A stretch of DNA of 64,000 nucleotides from Isoetes taiwanensis (Eukaryota > Streptophyta > Lycopodiopsida > Isoetales > Isoetaceae): positions 498,001 through 562,000 of the forward strand of contig JAJEKV010000039.1 of the NCBI GenBank assembly GCA_021234155.1, written 5' to 3'. Under the pieces are notes generated by a model, which had not been told where the DNA came from, did no database searches, and saw only the letters and a program-made list of their open reading frames with translations. Below are positions 59,285-64,000 of the stretch, one piece after another. Position 1 is the stretch's first letter. Every line of letters begins with the position of its first letter. The position numbers and the translations under genes were made by a program.

Positions 59285-60564
59285 TTAATGGGGTTCTCCC
59301 TTAATGTGACTGGCGAGGTGCATGTCTTTCTTCACTAAGGTTACCCTCTTGGCATGTACAGTGCAGGCTGTTGAGTCTTCAAAATGCTGCATCAGCTTCT
59401 GCTCGGTTGCTTCCTGTAATGCCAGCAGCATCTCGTCCATTATCCTCATGTCGGAGCTGTATTCTTGTATAACTTCTCTCACCAGCCGGGCGAACGGTGC
59501 ACGGGGAATAAGGAAGCCGTAGCTGCACTGAAAATGCCTGATCTCCTTCAATGCTCGTGACTGGTTGGACTGGGCTTTCCTTTTCGCTGGCTTCTTTGGA
59601 GGAACAGGCTTCTCGGGCGGCGGCTTGAGCGTCTGCTTCTTGGATGGCCGTCCACCTGCTACAAAAGTGACCTTATTCGCCTGATAGTAAGAGTTGTAAG
59701 CCTCCCACTTCTTCGTAAATTCCTTGTGCGCCTTAAGCTTCTTCTGGTAGACCCTGATAGGGTCTATCACGTATGACTCCCTGGCAGGTCGAGGCGGCTT
59801 CTTGTTGTCCTTATCCTTCTCCCATGTTGGATATGGCGGGGGTTCCTGCACCTGCTCTGGCTGCTCCTGGTCTCCCTGCTCGTCACCTGAAGGCTTGGAA
59901 GAACTCCCACCTTCTAGGTTAGGGTTGAAATCTTCGTCATCCGAGTCGTCCGACGAGGCTGGTTGGTCGGCCATGCGCTCTTCGATGATGATCTTTGTCT
60001 TCGGGGTCTTCTTAATTCTTCTCTTGGCTGCTCCACGTCCTTGCCCTTGAGCTTCTTCTTTTCTTCGGCCTCCTTTTCTTCCCGTTTCCTCTTCTTCTCG
60101 GCCTTCTTCTTCTCTCGGCGCCGTTCCTTCGCCTCGTGCCTTCGAATCCAGGTCGCGAGTTCTTCCTCCAGGGTCGGTTCGGGAGTCGGCTCCCTCTGTT
60201 CTTCGTGCACCTTTGCCTCCTGCTCTCGCTCGGCCTTTTCTTGTTTCTCTTTCTCCATCTGCTCGAGCACTCTCTGGATTTCGTCGTTGCCTTCTATTTC
60301 CTCGAGCACTTCTGTCGAGGCCTCCGAGTGTACCTCTGCCGGCTCGTCTATCTGCTGGTCTATCTCCTGGCCGATGATGTCGGCTAGGTTATCTTGTGCT
60401 CCCTGCTGGGATCCCTCCCCCTGGTGCTCCTCTGAAACTGTCCCCTCACTTGATGAAGGTCGGTCTCCTCTCGCAAGAAGACGCTCCCGAAGCATCTGCT
60501 GGAGTTGGGCGCTGGCCATTTCGTCTCCTCGAGGAACCCGAGCAGTCTGTTTGGTTCTCACCAT
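59285..60564 (-). pseudogene. histone H3-like protein of chromovirus B: H3 tail, long linker, H3 fold
   Basis: ATG at 60,564 gives MVRTKQTARVPRGDEMASAQ, matching the H3 N-terminus in RTKQTAR. A linker of about 250 residues follows: acidic, then strongly Lys/Arg/Glu-rich (EKKRKREEKEAEEKKK). Near 60,000-60,060 the frame shifts by one base, and the second frame carries DDSDDEDFNPN, EPPPYPTWEK, a Lys/Pro-rich basic stretch and the fold (59,554-59,288). The fold reads ALKEIRHFQ, LIPRAPFARLVREVIQEY, LLALQEATEQKL, FEDSTACTVHAKRVTLVKKD, LASHIKGE. These align through the whole canonical H3 fold, with H3-type (not CENP-A-extended) loop 1 length. The expected role is nucleosome incorporation or mimicry. 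The frame break may be mutation, programmed frameshift or a missed intron. Confidence 0.85.
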
Positions 60565-60767
60565 GTTTTACGTCTCGTCGATCGGAGGTCGCAAAAATCG
60601 CCTCAAAAAGCGGGAGCAATTTTCTAAACAGGAAACCTACATGAGGGGGTCTAGGTCTATTTATAGATTGGGCAATTTTAGGTCAAATTCTAAGTTGCTC
60701 TTTTGGATGTGCCAGCGCACCTATTAACCTATAACATATGCTTACTTCAGACTTTTCTAAACCATTG

Positions 60768-61046
60768 GTCTCACGGTGTGCGCTGGGAGGCCAAACCAAA
60801 ATTTGGTTTTGGGTCTGGGCGCATACCGTGAGACATTTGGCATTTTTGACTAAATTATATGATTTCTAGGCATATTCTTAGGGGTATAACATATAGATCT
60901 AACTAATTCTTATCTTAAAACTCGATTTAGCATGTTAGTTTGTTAAAATTCATCATGTTTCAAGGTGATTATGGCCCATGTCTCACGGTGTGCGCTGGGA
61001 GGCAAAACCAGAATTTGGTTTTTGGCCTGGGCGCATACCGTGAGAC
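60768..61046. repeat. two hairpin units upstream of the H3-like ORF (B)
   Basis: 60,768-60,834 and 60,980-61,046 repeat the stem and loop design of 58,874-59,140 (GTCTCACGGTGTGCGC ... GCGCATACCGTGAGAC), 212 bp apart. They lie in the 5' leader between the primer binding site and the H3-like start codon. Confidence 0.88.
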
Positions 61047-61249
61047 CTTTGCTACTTTAAGTAAAAAATTATTCTTTTTTTTTTTTTTTTTAGTTTTCTT
61101 GGTTCTTCAATTCTTCTAACTGTTACTAGCTTAGCATATACTACAAAAATGAGAAAAAAATTTCCCACTTTTTCGAGGTTTGAGAATCCTACTAAGTTAG
61201 TACTACTGGGAGCATGGTCAGTGCTCTGCTCTTGGTCACCAAGAACATT

Positions 61250-61261
61250 GCTCTGATACCA
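61250..61261 (-). other. primer binding site of chromovirus B (initiator Met-tRNA type)
   Basis: The minus strand reads TGGTATCAGAGC one base after the LTR end (GACGTCACA). This is the complement of the plant initiator Met-tRNA 3' end used by many Ty3 elements. It fixes the coding direction and identifies the LTR at 61,263 as the 5' LTR. Confidence 0.93.
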
Positions 61262-61262
61262 C

Positions 61263-62853
61263 TGTGACGTCCCCTACTCATATACGGTGCACTCACCGTA
61301 TACAAACAGGAGTTCATCCCCCATACCAGCTCCATACTGATACAGGGCCCTCCACGTATCACTGCAACCTTGATGAGTTCCAGTGGGAAGAGTCAAGGGG
61401 TCATTTTACCCTGTCTCCCTCAGGGCCTACCTAGCTGCGGAAGCGTAAACATACATGTCAGTACACAACATCACATCTCATAACCATCTCGAAGGATGGC
61501 TCATCACATATCTGCATCGACAAAGATCAGTACATCACATGAGGAGATCCTACCTAAGGCTCAGACTCAAAGGGTATGACTGACGGCTTGGGTCTCCAGA
61601 GGTTATTGCAGACAGAATTCATGGCAATGGATTTGGCTGGCATAAGAACATGGCTTAGTCTAGTCCACTCCATCCGCCCCTCCTGTGCACACTTTGCAGA
61701 ATAGGTTGAAAAGTGTTGGGACCTGACTGTAGCCCGCCGGGTGCATAGCCAAAGGGGTTTTCCTGGGTTGCATCTCCCCAGTCCCGATGGGGCAGGTAGG
61801 GATCACTCCCACCAGAGATTGGCATGCTGACTCAAGGTGACTAGAGGGCCACTGCCCGTACTTGACTGGAACTCCATGGAAGGTGTTCACCCACCCCAAG
61901 AGTGTCGAACCCATGCAGCCCTCACGCAGTGGCAGAGCATTAGGTCTAGTGCACAATAGTCCCCGATAGGCTTTACTACCAGAGGGACGTGATCATGAGT
62001 CAGGACATGAACCTCCTTGTAAGCCAGTCTGGCCCCTTCACCCACAACCAGGTGTGGCTCTTGTACACAGGCCGAATTTACAGTGCACTAAAGAGGCTAG
62101 CTAGGAGCATCAACTACTAGGCTTTAAGGTCTCTACCCCCCTTCCCAATACAATGAGTCCACAGAGATACATCACCACATACATATCACAGAAGAACTAA
62201 GGAACAAGATCTAATCTAAATCACAGAGTTAGGTTCTTTAGTTATGGCTCGATATCTAGAGATCTAGATGGCTGCTATGGGCAAATTAATAGGCTAAACC
62301 TACTTATTCTATGTCTGGGAGGCGGTTTAGACTATTGAATTGACAAAATACCTGATCCTTGGCTTGCTCCTCCTGCTCTGAACTCGATCATGCTGCTGAA
62401 CTGCTAGAAGATGAAGCTAGGAAGGGAAACTGATGAGCTAGACTGCTCAGACCAAGTCTGGGAGGCGAGTTTGGCTCTTGGAGCAAGCAAAACAGAAGCC
62501 TAGAATGTTATGGACGAAAATAGAAAGTTAGGGTGCCCAATACCTATAGAGACTAAGGGTTAGGGCTAGGGTTTCCCATTATCCCTTTAAGCATGTGGGA
62601 TAATTGGGTGTGGCCCACTTGCCTTTATTAACTAGGTGGTATAAAATGTCCACATGGGTAAATGTGTACACATGGATAAATGTGCACATGAGTAAATGTG
62701 CACATAAATAAGTGTACACACCTTGCAAGTTGCCCCCTAGGGTGCTACTTGCTCGGCTACGCGTTGGCGTACACGTCAGTCGGGATGGCGTGTACGCGTG
62801 ACGAGGCAGTACAGTATACGTCTTAGGACCGTATACTGTGCTGGAACGTCACA
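61263..62853 (-). mobile_element. chromovirus B 5' LTR, complete, 1,591 bp
   Basis: On the minus strand it starts TGTGACGTTCCAGCACAG and ends GGGGACGTCACA. Its two parts match 43,733-44,944 and 20,425-20,810. The flanking GCTGG at 62,854-62,858 repeats at 20,420-20,424. Confidence 0.95.
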
Positions 62854-63741
62854 GCTGGGTTATCAAACAGATCTAGAAGCGCCTCTGGGAGCTGAAAAAT
62901 CGCCTTGGAGTGAGGAGTAATGATGCAAATGAGGGTTGTGGTTATATCTATAGGCAAAAACCTAATCTGAGAAGTTTTTAGGGTTTGGGAATATCTATCA
63001 CTTCAAGGTCCCGCTATGCAATTGATAGGTGATCTAAGTTAAAGAGTACCTCCTAATGATTCTATTGCAAAAAAAATTATCTAATTTGGAGGTAGTTGGG
63101 ATGAATTTGGGCCATTTTAGTCTGACCATTCACACAGTGCGCGAGAGGCATTTTCAAAACTTTTGGAAATGGTCCTGGCGCACTTTGTGAGGGGTGGGCT
63201 CCTGTTTGGGGCCTAGATAGCTCTAAAATTATAATCTAAGGACAAAATCCTACTTATCTCGTCGAGTAAGGCGGTTTGTGCCCTTAATTTCTACATTTGG
63301 ACAAGTCTAGACATAGATTAGTGGCCAAACACTCACATAGTGCGTGAATGCCATTCTCAAAACTTTTGGAAATGCTCCTGGCGCACTCTGTGAGGTGTGG
63401 GCTCCTATTTGGGTCTAGATAGCTTGAAAATTACAATCTACGGATAAAATCTTATTTATCTCGTCGAGTTAAGGCGGTTTGTCCCCTTACTTTCTATATT
63501 TGGACAAGTCTAGGTATAGATTAGTGGCCAAACACTCACACAGTGCACGAGAGCCATTTTCAAAACTTTTGGAAATGCTCCTGGCGCACTCTGTGAGGGG
63601 TGGGGCCCAAAATAGTGACTTTTTGTCCAATTTAACTAATTCCAACCGTGCATGCCATTATTACAATCTTATATTAAATACAAAGTTACGCTTCACAACT
63701 TGATCAAAACACATTTTTAAAATGTTTACAGTTACATCATG
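62854..63741 (-). mobile_element. chromovirus A resumes: spacer between H3-like ORF and ORF2, with hairpin repeats
   Basis: The sequence after the GCTGG duplication (agatctagaagcgcctctgg) matches 58,580-58,625 upstream of ORF2 in B, so it is the continuation of element A from 20,424. Hairpins at 63,130-63,190, 63,333-63,393 and 63,536-63,596 (TCACACAGTGCGC ... GCGCACTTTGTGA) repeat every 203 bp. Their sequence differs from the B hairpins but position and GTGCGC/GCGCA stem core are kept. Confidence 0.85.
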
Positions 63742-64000
63742 TTAGCAATCTTCCTTCTTTATGAACCTGGCTAACTTCATGTCTCTGGGCATACAAGTGA
63801 CTTTCTTTGCATGAGAGCACATGCTAGGGAATCTTCAAAGTGCCCGATCAACTTTTGCTCTGCTGCCTCCTGCAATGGAAGTAACATGTCATCTGTTACT
63901 CTGTTGGTCTTGTCAAATTCCTGCAGGATTTCACGGGTTAGTCTTGTGAAGGCAGCTCTTGGAATTAGCAGTCCGTAGCTCCTCTGAAAATGTCGAATCT
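63742..64000 (-). pseudogene. histone H3-like protein of chromovirus A, C-terminal fold, runs off the window
   Basis: Reading in from the edge: IRHFQRSYGLLIPRAAFTRL, TREILQEFDKTN, LPLQEAAEQKLIGHFEDSLA, then a one-base break near 63,812, then HAKKVTCMPRDMKLARFIKK, EDC and stop at 63,742. It aligns to the B copy and to H3 over the same span. The break falls just before HAKK. The N-terminal tail and linker lie outside the window. Confidence 0.85.

Noticed and set aside
59285-59554. CENP-A (centromeric H3) as the identity of the H3-like fold
   Set aside because: Loop 1 between the first two long helices has canonical H3 length, without the extra residues typical of CENP-A; no other centromere-specific mark was seen. 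It is not excluded by phylogeny.
61263-62853. Interpreting this LTR as a solo LTR
   Set aside because: A primer binding site follows directly on its coding side and GCTGG pairs it with the LTR at 20,425, so it is the 5' LTR of a complete nested element.

Overview
The window reads as nuclear DNA of a land plant with a very repeat-rich genome. The gene remnants are plant-type: an LHT-type amino acid transporter exon, the plastid prephenate aminotransferase 5' exons, and ribosomal protein eL43. Introns are GT-AG, and the repeats are plant Ty3 chromoviruses, Helitrons and MITEs. A fern or lycophyte is my guess, not something the sequence proves. No bacterial operon, CRISPR array, rRNA or tRNA gene is visible.

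Left part (1-12,090). Two broken host-gene pieces (LHT exon 1-225; PAT exons 2,767-3,355) lie among short SINE-like repeats. Then comes a divergent two-gene module. On the minus strand (3,943-7,264, possibly starting at 8,128) is a spliced gene joining a ParB/sulfiredoxin-like domain to a beta-class (motif IV before motif I) DNA amino-methyltransferase. On the plus strand (8,546-11,682) is a DUF7869-type protein with a proline-rich N-terminus, DNTTRENKN and GHTHDQID motifs and a chromatin-reader-like tail. About 28 copies of a 16-bp palindrome, GGTATAAATTTATACC, sit in the introns and the shared promoter of this module, and I saw none elsewhere. Both genes carry single-base frameshifts and a nonsense codon, so this copy looks decayed.

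Right part (12,090-64,000). This is a stack of nested transposons that target-site duplications resolve. Chromovirus A (minus strand, from about 12,090 to beyond 64,000) was split by chromovirus B (20,425-62,853; 5-bp duplication GCTGG). The 3' LTR of B was split at AAGAA by a 22.9-kb array of a second, Tat/Athila-like Ty3 element (20,811-43,732; four LTRs, three internal regions). B also took in two Helitrons of one family (about 45,110-49,102, carrying an eL43 fragment; 54,899-56,990, made largely of a 1.8-kb polypyrimidine tract). Several MITEs and TIR elements sit inside these. B keeps a 1,591-bp 5' LTR, an initiator-Met-tRNA primer binding site, a polypurine tract and a gag-protease-RT-RNaseH-integrase-chromodomain region, all with stops.

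Most striking: A and B each carry, upstream of gag, a protein ending in a canonical-length histone H3 fold (59,285-60,564 in B; 63,742 to the edge in A), followed by a second conserved ORF of unknown function (ORF2). The B copy starts MVRTKQTAR, the H3 tail, then has a long charged linker before the fold. Hairpin-bearing repeats of about 200 bp separate the genes. A retrotransposon family with its own histone H3-like protein and a chromodomain integrase would be an unusual chromatin-directed system.
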